DNA of 64,000 nucleotides from JALZKA01 sp963754045. Lineage in GTDB: Bacteria > Actinomycetota > Thermoleophilia > Solirubrobacterales > 70-9. Numbering within the stretch: position 1 is the stretch's first letter; each line of letters opens with the position of its first letter. The notes under the pieces were generated by a model. The model did no database searches. It saw only the letters and a list, made by a program, of their open reading frames with translations, and was not told where the DNA came from. The stretch covers positions 62,001 through 126,000 of the forward strand of contig CAVWEN010000001.1 of NCBI GenBank assembly GCA_963754045.1, given 5' to 3'. The position numbers and the translations under genes were made by a program. Below, one piece after another: positions 24,374 through 32,143 of the stretch.

Positions 24374-24805
24374 TTATGCAGCGCCGTTGGTAGGCGCGGT
24401 AGTCGAGGTGTACTCGAACTCCTCCTCGGCGCCAAAGAGACGATCGAGCACCGCCTTGCGCAGATCCTCGCTGAGGGCCAGGGCGAGCACCGCACCAGCA
24501 ATCGAGATCACGATCAGTTTGCCGAGGCCACCACCCTTCTTTTCCGCACGGCCGCGCAGGCGATCGGAGGCATCGCGCAACGACTCGGCCGCGTCGCGCA
24601 GCTCGCGGTGGACCTTTTGGTCGTCCATCAGGGCCTTGGCAGGCGCCTTCTGCTTCTGCAGCCGCCCGTAGGCCGAGCGTCCCGCGTCGTATGCCTCGCG
24701 AATGCTGTCACGAAGCTCCTCGTCCTCGATCAGGCGCTTCACGTACTCGTTCGAACCAACACTGGATGCGGCGCTACGGGCTTTCTGGGTCTTGGTGGCT
24801 GACAT
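24374..24805 (-). CDS. Hypothetical protein with charged helix and one membrane segment
   Basis: I do not recognise the family. The 143 residues start with a basic stretch (SATKTQKARSAAS). A long charged helical region follows (about 20-90: YVKRLIEDEELRDSIREAYDAG, RELRDAAESLRDASDRLRGRA), then one hydrophobic segment at about 96-112 (KLIVISIAGAVLALALSEDL) and a short acidic tail. It should be a membrane-tethered helical protein facing the cytoplasm. An excellent GAGGAGGAG ribosome site precedes the ATG. It stands alone, 68 bases from the TetR gene promoter side and about 170 bases from the MBL gene upstream, a stretch in which I saw no feature. Confidence 0.75.
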   Translation of the reverse strand: MSATKTQKARSAASSVGSNEYVKRLIEDEELRDSIREAYDAGRSAYGRLQKQKAPAKALMDDQKVHRELRDAAESLRDASDRLRGRAEKKGGGLGKLIVISIAGAVLALALSEDLRKAVLDRLFGAEEEFEYTSTTAPTNGAA

Positions 24806-24976
24806 TCTCGAACTCTCCTCCTCAAAGTTTTTCTTCGCAGGCTGCGGAGGATATACCCGCTTCGAGGACCGGGTACGCGGAAAGGGCCGTCTCAGCCGCC
24901 TGCCGTAGGCGCGCGCGAGCGCACCTCTGGCCTGCGCGACGGCGATCGTTCGGCGCCATGCGCTCAGGCCCGGAGC

Positions 24977-25768
24977 CTAGATATCGAGGATCAGACCCTC
25001 CGACGCCAGTTCGACCGGCCCGCCAAAACCCGCGGCGCCTTCGGCGCAGACCCAATCGGCGTCGAGCTCGTCGGAGACGTGGGTGAGCAACACCCTTTTG
25101 GCACCGGCGCTGCGGGCGTGCTCGCCAGCTTCGCCCGGGGTTAGGTGGCCCCTGATCCCGGTTCGCTCGGGGCGCGGCAGGGTCGACTCGATCACGAGGA
25201 GGTCTGTGTCGCGGGCGAACTCGACGATCGCGTCGTTCGGGGAAGAGTCCGCCCCAAACGTGATGCGCGGCCCGTCCTCCACGGCGACCTCGATCGCGAA
25301 GGTCAGGATGTAGTGCGGCACCTCCGCGAACCTGAGAGTGAGCGGGCCGACCTCGAGGCTCTTCGACGCGTCGTATTCCTCGAGCCTGAACGCACTCTCG
25401 ACCAGGGCCTCGTCACCCCAGGAGGACGCGATCGAGCGCAGGGCTGCGGGCGCCCCGACGGGCGTGATCAGACGCGGTCGCGCCGGCCACTCGGTGCCCG
25501 GGTGGCCGGCGACCGGGACGGGCTGCTGGCGCGGCGTCAGCACCAGGCCGTAGGCGAAGGGGAAGAGGTCGAAGAAGTGGTCGGCGTGCATGTGGGTGAC
25601 GACGACAGCATCGACCTCGGTGTAGTCCAAATGCTCGCGAAGCTTCCCGAAGACGCCGTTGCCGCAGTCGACCAGGAGGTTCGTGCCCCCGTGCTCGACC
25701 AGATACCCGCTACAGGCGCCCCCGGCGTCCTGCCAGGCCGGCGACTTACCCAGCACTGTGACCCGCAT
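24977..25768 (-). CDS. MBL-fold metal-dependent hydrolase (RNase Z-like branch)
   Basis: The 263-residue protein shows the zinc motif THMHADH (His59, His61, Asp63, His64) after NLLVDCGNGVFGKL, the aspartate in ITFGADSS and the late histidine in RVLLTHVSDE. The start MRVTVLGKSPAWQDAGGACSGYL is that of the RNase Z/arylsulfatase-like branch, which also includes phosphodiesterases. The extended exosite arm of true RNase Z is not obvious, so tRNA processing is unproven. It is followed by a four-cysteine microprotein gene that lies just upstream on the same strand with a ten-base gap, so they may be co-transcribed. Confidence 0.88.
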   Translation of the reverse strand: MRVTVLGKSPAWQDAGGACSGYLVEHGGTNLLVDCGNGVFGKLREHLDYTEVDAVVVTHMHADHFFDLFPFAYGLVLTPRQQPVPVAGHPGTEWPARPRLITPVGAPAALRSIASSWGDEALVESAFRLEEYDASKSLEVGPLTLRFAEVPHYILTFAIEVAVEDGPRITFGADSSPNDAIVEFARDTDLLVIESTLPRPERTGIRGHLTPGEAGEHARSAGAKRVLLTHVSDELDADWVCAEGAAGFGGPVELASEGLILDI

Positions 25769-25778
25769 CCAGCGGACT

Positions 25779-26009
25779 CTATGCGGCCGAGCGGACCAAG
25801 AGCGCCGGCTGCCTGGGAGGTTTCAGTCCCTGAGGCGAGTCCTTGCGGTAGGTCGAACACGGGGTGTCCAGATCCAGCGCGCAGAGCTGGTTGCGATGAA
25901 AGAAGCAGTCGGCGCAGGTTGGAGCACCCTTGCGCGAGCGGCCGAGCTGGCGCTGGGAGATGCCGACGGTACGCATGAATTCTTCAACTCGCTCCTCGGA
26001 CTTGACCAC
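25779..26009 (-). CDS. Small four-cysteine (probable zinc-binding) protein
   Basis: The 76-residue product contains TCADCFFHRNQLCALD followed by TPCSTYR. Its four cysteines (32, 35, 43, 51 with the GTG start at 26009) are arranged C-x2-C-x7-C-x7-C, suited to hold one zinc. The arginine-rich QRQLGRSRKGAP just before them may bind nucleic acid. This 'CxxCFF.RN.LCAL...PC.TYR' pattern looks conserved enough to be a real actinobacterial small protein, though I cannot name the family. An ATG at 25976 is an alternative start. It lies ten bases before the MBL hydrolase gene and is divergent from the sterol-desaturase-like gene. Confidence 0.65.
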   Translation of the reverse strand: MVKSEERVEEFMRTVGISQRQLGRSRKGAPTCADCFFHRNQLCALDLDTPCSTYRKDSPQGLKPPRQPALLVRSAA

Positions 26010-26080
26010 GCGCCGACTATTGCACCGGCGAGGCCAGAGCGCGAGGGGCATTGGCGCAAATCGCCGGAAAAAGTTGCGGC

Positions 26081-26086
26081 TACTAT
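26081..26086 (+). promoter_or_regulatory. Putative -10 element of a leaderless promoter
   Basis: TACTAT with seven bases to the ATG at 26094, in a locally AT-rich patch. Confidence 0.5.
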
Positions 26087-26093
26087 TTGGCCA

Positions 26094-26717
26094 ATGGCCC
26101 AGGAGCGAACTGCCCGCCTGAGTGCGTCCCCACCACTGTTTCGGTCCCGCTTCCTCGACTTCTTCTCACGGGTCCATCCAGTCGTGCCCGCGCTCATCTT
26201 CATCCCCCTAATCGTCGCGCTGGTCACGATCGGTGCACGCGAGGGAGTCGGCGCGGCCGGCTCCGCCGGGCTGGTCATCGCCGGCCTCGCGCTCTGGACG
26301 CTCACCGAGTACTGGCTCCATCGCAAGTTCTTCCACTGGCAGCCCGACAACGTCATCGGCCGGCGCATGCACTTCATCATTCACGGCGTCCATCACGACC
26401 ACCCGAACGACAAAATGCGCCTTGTGATGCCTCCGGGCGCCAGCATCCCGCTGGCGGCGATCTTCTTCGGGCTGTTCTGGCTGGCGGTCGGTATCCCAAC
26501 TGCGCTGCCTCTTTTCGGCGGTTTCCTGGTTGGGTATTTGATGTACGACTACACGCATTACTACCTGCACCACTTCGTCCCCAAGTCGGACCGCGGAAAG
26601 CGCCTGCGCGAGCATCACATGCGCCATCACTTTCAGGATCACCGCTACGGCTTCGGCGTCTCGTCGCCGATCTGGGATGCCGTTTTCGGAACCCTCCCTC
26701 GCCGCCGCAGCAACTGA
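26094..26717 (+). CDS. Sterol desaturase / fatty acid hydroxylase-like membrane protein
   Basis: The 207-residue integral membrane protein has the histidine boxes of the fatty acid hydroxylase superfamily: LTEYWLHRKFFHW (His76, His81), IIHGVHHDHPNDKMRLVMPP, YTHYYLHH and REHHMRHHFQDHRYGFGVSSPIWD. These should bind a di-metal centre that hydroxylates or desaturates a lipid chain using O2. The HHDHPND and VMPP features resemble fatty acid 2-hydroxylases. Four hydrophobic segments are visible. The ATG at 26094 has a TACTAT hexamer seven bases upstream. With the R2lox-SCP2 gene and the SCP2/AidB group nearby it adds to a lipid-oxidation theme. Confidence 0.9.
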   Translation: MAQERTARLSASPPLFRSRFLDFFSRVHPVVPALIFIPLIVALVTIGAREGVGAAGSAGLVIAGLALWTLTEYWLHRKFFHWQPDNVIGRRMHFIIHGVHHDHPNDKMRLVMPPGASIPLAAIFFGLFWLAVGIPTALPLFGGFLVGYLMYDYTHYYLHHFVPKSDRGKRLREHHMRHHFQDHRYGFGVSSPIWDAVFGTLPRRRSN

Positions 26718-26736
26718 CCACACTCACCCCGGTTTT

Positions 26737-26751
26737 ACACTGTTACAGTGT
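26737..26751. repeat. AT-rich inverted repeat followed by a T run; terminator or operator
   Basis: ACACTG-TTA-CAGTGT is a perfect inverted repeat, followed on the plus strand by GTTTTTT. It could terminate the desaturase-like gene. A related TGTAACTG lies 15 bases further on, just before the next gene, so the repeat could instead be an operator for the AT-hook protein. The patch is unusually AT-rich for this genome. Confidence 0.45.
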
Positions 26752-26782
26752 GTTTTTTGCTGTAACTGTGAAAGGAACTTCT

Positions 26783-27157
26783 TTGTCACCTGCAAGCAAC
26801 GCCGTATCCGAGGCGGCCGACCTCCTCCGAGCCCGAATCGGCGAGCTCGATGCCGAGCGCGGCAAGCTCGAGCGCGCGCTCGCCTCCCTCACCGACGGAC
26901 GTGAGGGCAAGCGCGGCCCCGGCCGGCCCCGTGGCTCAGCCTCGACCTCATCTGGCAGCGGCCGTCGCCGACGCCGTCGCCGAGGCGGCACCCGCGCTGA
27001 GCAGGCGGTGAAGGTCATCACCGGGACGCCCGGCATCGGCGCGTCGGACATCGCCAAACAGCTTGGAATCAAGCCGAACTACATGTATCGCGTGCTGACC
27101 GAACTGCAGAAGGACGGCAAGATTCGTAAGGACGGCCGGGCCTACCACCCGGCCTGA
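26783..27157 (+). CDS. AT-hook plus winged-helix DNA-binding protein (nucleoid-associated type)
   Basis: The 124-residue protein has three parts. An N-terminal coiled coil (about 8-38, LLRARIGELDAERGKLERAL) should mediate oligomerisation. A flexible basic linker contains an AT-hook-like GPGRPRGSA (46-53) and seven consecutive arginines (61-67). A C-terminal winged helix (about 70-122) reads AEQAVKVITGTPGIGASDIAKQLGIKPNYMY and RVLTELQKDGKIRKDGRAYHP. The TTG at 26783 is chosen because AAAGGA lies six bases upstream; a GTG five codons earlier is the alternative. The layout resembles small nucleoid-associated or gene-silencing proteins, but the family is not one I can name. Confidence 0.78.
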   Translation: MSPASNAVSEAADLLRARIGELDAERGKLERALASLTDGREGKRGPGRPRGSASTSSGSGRRRRRRRGGTRAEQAVKVITGTPGIGASDIAKQLGIKPNYMYRVLTELQKDGKIRKDGRAYHPA

Positions 27158-27166
27158 GTCGGAGGT

Positions 27167-28153
27167 CTAGACCAGGCCCAGGCCGGCGACGGCCTCGCGC
27201 TCCTCGTTCAGTTCAGCAGCCGTCGCATCGATGCGCTCGCGCGAGAAGCCGGTGATCTCGAGGCCCTCGACGATCGTGTACTCGCCGTTGGCGCAGGTGC
27301 ACGGGTAGCCGGAGATGATTCCCTCGGCGACGTCGTACGAGCCGTCGGCGGGGACGCCCATCGAGACCCAGTCACCGTCGGGGGTGCCGAGGACCCAATC
27401 GTGAATGTGGTCAATCGCCGCCGAGGCGGCCGAGGCCGCGGAGGACGCTCCGCGTGCATCGATGATCGCCGCACCGCGCTTCGCGACCGTGGGGATGAAC
27501 TCGTCGGCAATCCACGTCTCATCGCCGACCGCGTCCCACGCGGACGACCCCTTGATCTTGGCGTTCACGAGATCTGGGTACTGCGTCGTCGAATGGTTGC
27601 CCCAGATCGTCATGTTCGTGATCTCGGAGACATCCGCATCCGTGCGCTCGGCGAGCTGTGCGATCGCACGATTGTGGTCGAGGCGCACCATCGCCGTGAA
27701 GCGCTCGTTCGGCACGTCGGGCGCGTTCGCCATCGCGATCAGGGCGTTCGTGTTCGCCGGGTTGCCGACCACCAGGACCTTGATGTCGGCGGCTGCGCCG
27801 GCGTTGATCGCCTCGCCCTGGGGCTTGAAGATCCCGCCGTTGGCCTCGAGCAGGTCCGAGCGCTCCATGCCCGGCCCGCGCGGGCGAGCGCCGACGAGCA
27901 GGCCCACGTTGGCGCCGTCGAACGCCGCCTTCGCGTCGTCGTGGATGTCGATTCCCGCCAGTAGCGGGAAGGCGCAGTCGTTCAGCTCCATGGCGGTGCC
28001 CTCCGCGGCCTTCACGGCGTCGGGGATCTCGAGGAGGTTCAGTTGTACGCGGGTATCGGCGCCCAGCATCGCTCCACTCGCGATGCGGAACAGCAACGCG
28101 TAACCGATCTGGCCGGCGGCGCCGGTGACGGTGACCTTGACGGGGGTGCTCAA
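27167..28153 (-). CDS. mdh: Malate dehydrogenase
   Basis: Mdh interconverts malate and oxaloacetate in the TCA cycle. The 328-residue protein is the type close to cytosolic/eukaryote-like malate dehydrogenases. It has the NAD-binding TGAAGQIGYALLFRIASGAMLG (GAAGQIG at 11-17), the mobile-loop arginines in VGARPRGPGMERSDLL, VVGNPANTNALIA, the substrate/relay segment MVRLDHNRA and the catalytic histidine in IWGNHSTTQYPD. It starts one base after the stop of icd, so the two TCA genes form one operon. Confidence 0.97.
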   Translation of the reverse strand: MSTPVKVTVTGAAGQIGYALLFRIASGAMLGADTRVQLNLLEIPDAVKAAEGTAMELNDCAFPLLAGIDIHDDAKAAFDGANVGLLVGARPRGPGMERSDLLEANGGIFKPQGEAINAGAAADIKVLVVGNPANTNALIAMANAPDVPNERFTAMVRLDHNRAIAQLAERTDADVSEITNMTIWGNHSTTQYPDLVNAKIKGSSAWDAVGDETWIADEFIPTVAKRGAAIIDARGASSAASAASAAIDHIHDWVLGTPDGDWVSMGVPADGSYDVAEGIISGYPCTCANGEYTIVEGLEITGFSRERIDATAAELNEEREAVAGLGLV

Positions 28154-28154
28154 G

Positions 28155-29372
28155 TCAGTTCATCTCCTTGGTGAGGTTCTCATCGATGGAAGCCAGGAAC
28201 TCCTGGGTGGTCTGAAAGTCCTGATCCGCGCCCACGAGAAGGGCGAGATCCTTGGTCATCTTCCCGCTTTCGACCGTCTCGATGCAGACCCGCTCGAGCG
28301 TCTCGGCGAACTTCGAGACCTCGGGCGTGTCGTCCATTCGTCCGCGGGCCGCCAGGGCCCTGGTCCAGGCGAAGATCGACGCGATCGGGTTGGTCGAGGT
28401 GGGGTTGCCCTTCTGGTGTTCGCGGAAGTGGCGGGTCACGGTGCCGTGGGCCGCCTCGGCCTCCACGGTCTTGCCGTCGGGCGTGGTGAGCACGCTCGTC
28501 ATCAGCCCAAGCGAACCGAAGCCCTGGGCAACGGTGTCCGACTGCACGTCGCCGTCGTAGTTCTTGCAGGCCCACACGTAGCCGCCCTCCCACTTCAGTG
28601 CGGCCGCGACCATATCGTCGATGAGGCGGTGCTCGTAGGTGAGTCCCTTGGCCTCGAAGTCGACCTTGAACTCGGTCTCGTAGATCTCTTCGAAGAGGTC
28701 CTTGAAGCGTCCGTCATAGGTCTTCATGATCGTGTTCTTGGTCGACATGTAGACGGGGAATTCGCGTTCGAGGCCGTAGCGAAGCGACGCCCGGGCGAAG
28801 TCGCGGATCGAGTCGTCGAGGTTGTACATCGCCATCGCGACGCCGCTGGAGGGAAAGTCGAAGACGTCGATCTCGATCGGCTCACCCTCATCCTTGGGTG
28901 TCCAGCTGAGCGTGAGCGTGCCCGCTCCCGGGATCAGTGTGTCCTCGGCGCGGTACTGGTCGCCGAAAGCGTGGCGACCGATGATGATCGGCTTCGTCCA
29001 GCCCGGCACCAGGCGTGGAATGTTCGAGATTACGATCGGTTCGCGGAAGATGACCCCGCCGAGGATGTTGCGGATCGTCCCGTTCGGCGAGCGATACATC
29101 GCCTTCAGCCCGAACTCCTCCACTCGCGCCTCGTCGGGCGTGATCGTCGCGCACTTCACCCCGACCCCGTGTTCCTTGATGGCGTTCGCAGCGTCGACGG
29201 TGATCTGATCGTCGGTCGCATCGCGGCTCTCGATTCCAAGGTCGTAGTAGAGGAGCTCGACGTCGAGATAGGGCAGGATCAGCTGCTCCTTGATGAAGGC
29301 CCAGATAATCCGGGTCATCTCATCGCCGTCGAGCTCGACAATGGGGTTGGCGGCTTCGATCTTGTCGGGCAT
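28155..29372 (-). CDS. icd: NADP-dependent isocitrate dehydrogenase (dimeric, eukaryote-like type)
   Basis: Icd oxidises isocitrate to 2-oxoglutarate and CO2. The 405-residue protein belongs to the dimeric subfamily that includes eukaryotic IDHs: PIVELDGDEMTRIIWAFIKEQLI at the start, CATITPDEARVEEF, the substrate loop RSPNGTIRNILGG, KPIIIGRHAFGDQYRAED, the metal-binding NYDGDVQSDTVAQGFGSLGLM and AAHGTVTRHFREHQKG. It is the first gene of an icd-mdh pair. A GAGGAG ribosome site precedes the ATG and a TAGCAT -10 hexamer lies at the end of the upstream gene. Confidence 0.97.
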   Translation of the reverse strand: MPDKIEAANPIVELDGDEMTRIIWAFIKEQLILPYLDVELLYYDLGIESRDATDDQITVDAANAIKEHGVGVKCATITPDEARVEEFGLKAMYRSPNGTIRNILGGVIFREPIVISNIPRLVPGWTKPIIIGRHAFGDQYRAEDTLIPGAGTLTLSWTPKDEGEPIEIDVFDFPSSGVAMAMYNLDDSIRDFARASLRYGLEREFPVYMSTKNTIMKTYDGRFKDLFEEIYETEFKVDFEAKGLTYEHRLIDDMVAAALKWEGGYVWACKNYDGDVQSDTVAQGFGSLGLMTSVLTTPDGKTVEAEAAHGTVTRHFREHQKGNPTSTNPIASIFAWTRALAARGRMDDTPEVSKFAETLERVCIETVESGKMTKDLALLVGADQDFQTTQEFLASIDENLTKEMN

Positions 29373-29406
29373 TGGCAGGTGCTCCTCGTCGGGGTCCGGG
29401 AGCGCG

Positions 29407-29412
29407 ATGCTA
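29407..29412 (-). promoter_or_regulatory. Putative -10 element for icd-mdh
   Basis: Minus-strand TAGCAT overlaps the stop codon of the SnoaL-like gene and predicts a leader of roughly 25-30 bases containing GAGGAG before the icd ATG. Confidence 0.35.
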
Positions 29413-29991
29413 GCTGCGGGGGCGCTCCAGGGGAGAGAGGCCGAGCTGCTCCATGCCGTGCTGAACGTTCCACCAGTAGGTCTGACGGATCATGAGGCCA
29501 TCGCGGAACTCGTGATCTCCCATTCCCTCCCATTCGAGCGCCAGGCCGCTGCGCGCGGCCCGGCCGGACCACCTGGTCAAGGCGACGATTCTGGTGTCCG
29601 TTACATCAATAACGCCCCCAAGCTCGACCCGAGCATCGGGATACACGGCGATTAGCTCGCTCACGGCAGTGATGTAGTCGGCCACGCCTTCGTAGCGCCC
29701 GTGCATGTCGGGGAACGATCGATTGGCGTCCGCCGCCTCGAACAGGTGGTCGGGATGGATCAGGATCGTGTTGAACTCCCAATCGCGCCGGGAGAGCGCG
29801 CGATAGGCGGCGCCGAACGCGGGAGCCAAGGAGTCCGGCGAAGCCTCGCCGGACTCGAGCAGCGCAGCGTTGAGCAGGCGCGCTTGTTCAGGTTCGCGCG
29901 CGATCGCCCACTCGCCGTCCGTGCGCCCGGAGCGCGCCTCGTCGCTCGTCACCGCGACGGCAGCCGGGTGCAGCTTGTGCCCGTCCCCCAT
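29410..29991 (-). CDS. SnoaL/NTF2-like protein of unknown function
   Basis: The 193-residue protein is not one I can name, but the C-terminal 110 residues have the SnoaL-like pattern: a helix with AYRALSRRDWEFNTILIHPDHLFE, then HGRYEGVADYITAVSELIAVYPDARVELGGVIDV and paired strands ALEWEGMGDHEFRDGLMIRQTYWWN. Such folds host small-molecule enzymes or ligand pockets; catalytic residues cannot be assigned. It lies 37 bases upstream of icd on the same strand and is divergent from the SCP2 gene. Confidence 0.72.
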   Translation of the reverse strand: MGDGHKLHPAAVAVTSDEARSGRTDGEWAIAREPEQARLLNAALLESGEASPDSLAPAFGAAYRALSRRDWEFNTILIHPDHLFEAADANRSFPDMHGRYEGVADYITAVSELIAVYPDARVELGGVIDVTDTRIVALTRWSGRAARSGLALEWEGMGDHEFRDGLMIRQTYWWNVQHGMEQLGLSPLERPRS

Positions 29992-30019
29992 CGGCGCATC
30001 CTCGCACGCCTCGACTTGC

Positions 30020-30025
30020 TACGGT
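30020..30025 (+). promoter_or_regulatory. Putative -10 element for the SCP2 gene
   Basis: TACGGT with nine bases to the ATG at 30035, in the 43-base divergent gap. Confidence 0.4.
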
Positions 30026-30034
30026 TCCGTAGGA

Positions 30035-30454
30035 ATGGCGCAGGCCGCAGACATGATCGCGCAGCTCGCGCGCCGCACCCCGGCCCCACTGCTCGGCCTC
30101 GGCGCCGCACCGCCATTTCGCGGCGCGATCGTCGGCTCGATCTTCCGCCTCATGCCCACCCGCCTGAAGGCCGGCAACACGCAGGACTTTGTGGCGCGCT
30201 GGAACGTCACCGACGGTGACGGCGAAACCGTCGAGACCTGGCATGTGATCGTCGAGAATGGGCGCTGCCGCACCGCGCGCCACCACGACGGCGCGAACCC
30301 GCGGACGACCTTCACGATCACGGCCGCCGATCTGATCGTGCTCGCAAGCGGCGCGGCCAAGCCGATGGAGATGTTCCAGTCGAGCCGGATCAAGATCACC
30401 GGCGACCTGTTCTTCGCGGCCCAGATGCAGAACATGTTCCGCATCCCGGCATGA
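30035..30454 (+). CDS. Stand-alone SCP2 sterol-binding domain protein
   Basis: The 139-residue protein matches the SCP2 lipid-transfer fold: DFVARWNVTDGDGETVETWHVIVENGRCRTARH, then PRTTFTITAADLIVLASGAAKPMEMFQSSRIKITGDLFFAAQMQNMF. Members bind fatty acyl or sterol ligands in a hydrophobic tunnel. The domain resembles the C-terminus of the R2lox fusion protein in the order of its motifs (WHVIV..G, then T...DW/DL.....G..KP or DP). It is followed 18 bases later by an AidB-like acyl-CoA dehydrogenase, which may act on the carried lipid. Confidence 0.85.
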   Translation: MAQAADMIAQLARRTPAPLLGLGAAPPFRGAIVGSIFRLMPTRLKAGNTQDFVARWNVTDGDGETVETWHVIVENGRCRTARHHDGANPRTTFTITAADLIVLASGAAKPMEMFQSSRIKITGDLFFAAQMQNMFRIPA

Positions 30455-30458
30455 CGCG

Positions 30459-30464
30459 TACCAT
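30459..30464 (+). promoter_or_regulatory. Putative -10 element for the acyl-CoA dehydrogenase gene
   Basis: TACCAT with eight bases to the ATG at 30473, giving this gene its own possible leaderless start in addition to read-through from the SCP2 gene. Confidence 0.4.
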
Positions 30465-30472
30465 CCGGTCTG

Positions 30473-32143
30473 ATGGCAACGGTTGAACGCGGCGTCGCGC
30501 GCGCGACGCACGAGGTGCTGAACCAGGCGACACCGCTCGTCGGCCACAACGTCTTTGCCGGCGACCAGGTGCTCGTCGAGGCGCTTCGCCGTGAGGGAGG
30601 CGACTGGGCCGAGCAGCGGGCCACCGAGGTCGGGGCGTTCTCTGGCTCCGAGCAGGCCCAGCGCTGGGGCCGCGAGGCAAACGAGAACGAGCCGCGCCTG
30701 GTCACCCACGACCGCTTCGGCCACCGCGTCGACGAGGTTGAGTTCCATCCCGCCTGGCACGAACTGATGCGCGCCGGGGTTGGCTTCGGCATCCACTCAC
30801 TGCCATGGGCGGAGCCCCAGGCCGGCGCTCACGTCGCCCGCGCGGCGATGTTCATGTCGTTCACCGCCGACGCCGGGGTGGGCTGCCCGATCTCGATGAC
30901 CTACTCGGCGATCCCCGCCATTCGCGCCCAGCCCGAGATCGCCGTCGAGTGGGAGCCGCGCTTTACCTCAACCGCCTACGACGGCGAGCGCCTGCGCCCC
31001 GCGCCCGACAAGGCCGGCGCCCTGTGCGGGATGGGAATGACCGAGAAGCAGGGCGGCTCCGACGTCCGTGCGAACACCACCGTCGCCGCACCGCTGAACG
31101 GCGGCGGGCCGGGCGCCGAGTACGAGCTGACGGGGCACAAGTGGTTCATGTCGGCCCCGATGTGCGACGCCTTCCTGGTCCTCGCCCAGTCCGACGGCGG
31201 GCTCTCCTGCTTCCTGATGCCGCGCTTCACGCCCGACGGCGAGCGCAACCGGATCCACATCGAGCGCCTCAAGGACAAGCTGGGCAACCGCTCGAACGCC
31301 TCGTCCGAGGTCGAGTTCCACGGCGCCTGGGCCCAGATGCTTGGTGAGGAGGGACGTGGCGTGCCGACGATAATCGAGATGGTCAACCACACCCGGCTCG
31401 ACTGCGTGATCGGCGGCGCGGGCGGGATGCGCGCCGCAGTATCGGCCGCGATCCACCACACCTCCCAGCGCGCGGCCTTCGGCAAGCTGCTGATCGACCA
31501 GCCGCTGATGCAAAACGTCCTCGCCGACCTGGCGATCGAGTCCGAGGCGGCGACGATCGGGATGATGCGCCTCGCTCGCTCCTACGACGAGGCTGCTGCC
31601 GGCGACCAAGGCGCCATCGAGTTCCGCCGACTGGCCAACGCCGTACTCAAGTACTGGATCAACAAGCGTGCCCCCACCCATGCGGCCGAGGCGCTCGAGT
31701 GCTTCGGAGGCAACGGCTTCGTCGAGGAGTCGGGCATGCCGCGGATTTACCGCGAGTCGCCCTTGAACGGGATTTGGGAAGGCTCAGGCAACGTGCAGTG
31801 CCTCGACGTCCTGCGCGGAATGGCGAAGAACCCGCTCGCGCTCGAGGCCTTCTTCGGCGAGGTGGGCGAGGCCGCCGGTTCCGACGAGCGCCTCGACTCT
31901 GCCGTCGCCGAGCTGCGCGAGGACTTGACCGACCTCGACGGCATCGAGGCGCGCGCGCGCCGGATCGTCGAGTGGATGGCACTGGTGCTCCAGGGCTCGC
32001 TCCTCGTGCGCTACGGCGACCCCGCCGTGGCCGACGCCTTCTGCGCCTCGCGGCTGGGCGGCGACGCCGGCCGCGCCTTCGGCACCCTCCCCCACGGCAC
32101 CGAGTTCGGCCAGATCATCGAGCGAGCGCGGGTGGGGGCATGA
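30473..32143 (+). CDS. Acyl-CoA dehydrogenase family protein, AidB-like
   Basis: The 556-residue length and motifs match the AidB branch of flavin acyl-CoA dehydrogenases: an extra N-terminal region (THEVLNQATPLVGHNVFAGD), the flavin-binding CGMGMTEKQGGSDVRANTT, ELTGHKWFMSAPMCDAFLVLAQ, FGKLLIDQPLMQNVLADLAIE, and the C-terminal GGNGFVEESGMPRIYRESPLNGIWEGSGNVQCLDVLR with the likely catalytic glutamate in WEGSGN. AidB of E. coli is linked to alkylation response, while actinobacterial relatives probably oxidise acyl-CoAs. Its stop overlaps the ATG of the crotonase gene (ATGA), so they are coupled and a lipid-degradation role is likely. Confidence 0.92.
   Translation: MATVERGVARATHEVLNQATPLVGHNVFAGDQVLVEALRREGGDWAEQRATEVGAFSGSEQAQRWGREANENEPRLVTHDRFGHRVDEVEFHPAWHELMRAGVGFGIHSLPWAEPQAGAHVARAAMFMSFTADAGVGCPISMTYSAIPAIRAQPEIAVEWEPRFTSTAYDGERLRPAPDKAGALCGMGMTEKQGGSDVRANTTVAAPLNGGGPGAEYELTGHKWFMSAPMCDAFLVLAQSDGGLSCFLMPRFTPDGERNRIHIERLKDKLGNRSNASSEVEFHGAWAQMLGEEGRGVPTIIEMVNHTRLDCVIGGAGGMRAAVSAAIHHTSQRAAFGKLLIDQPLMQNVLADLAIESEAATIGMMRLARSYDEAAAGDQGAIEFRRLANAVLKYWINKRAPTHAAEALECFGGNGFVEESGMPRIYRESPLNGIWEGSGNVQCLDVLRGMAKNPLALEAFFGEVGEAAGSDERLDSAVAELREDLTDLDGIEARARRIVEWMALVLQGSLLVRYGDPAVADAFCASRLGGDAGRAFGTLPHGTEFGQIIERARVGA

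Noticed and set aside
28125..29495. Long open frame on the plus strand opposite icd (456 codons)
   Set aside because: It is antisense to a fully recognisable isocitrate dehydrogenase. Its composition is that of a high-GC shadow frame rich in Arg, Asp and Val with no family motif.
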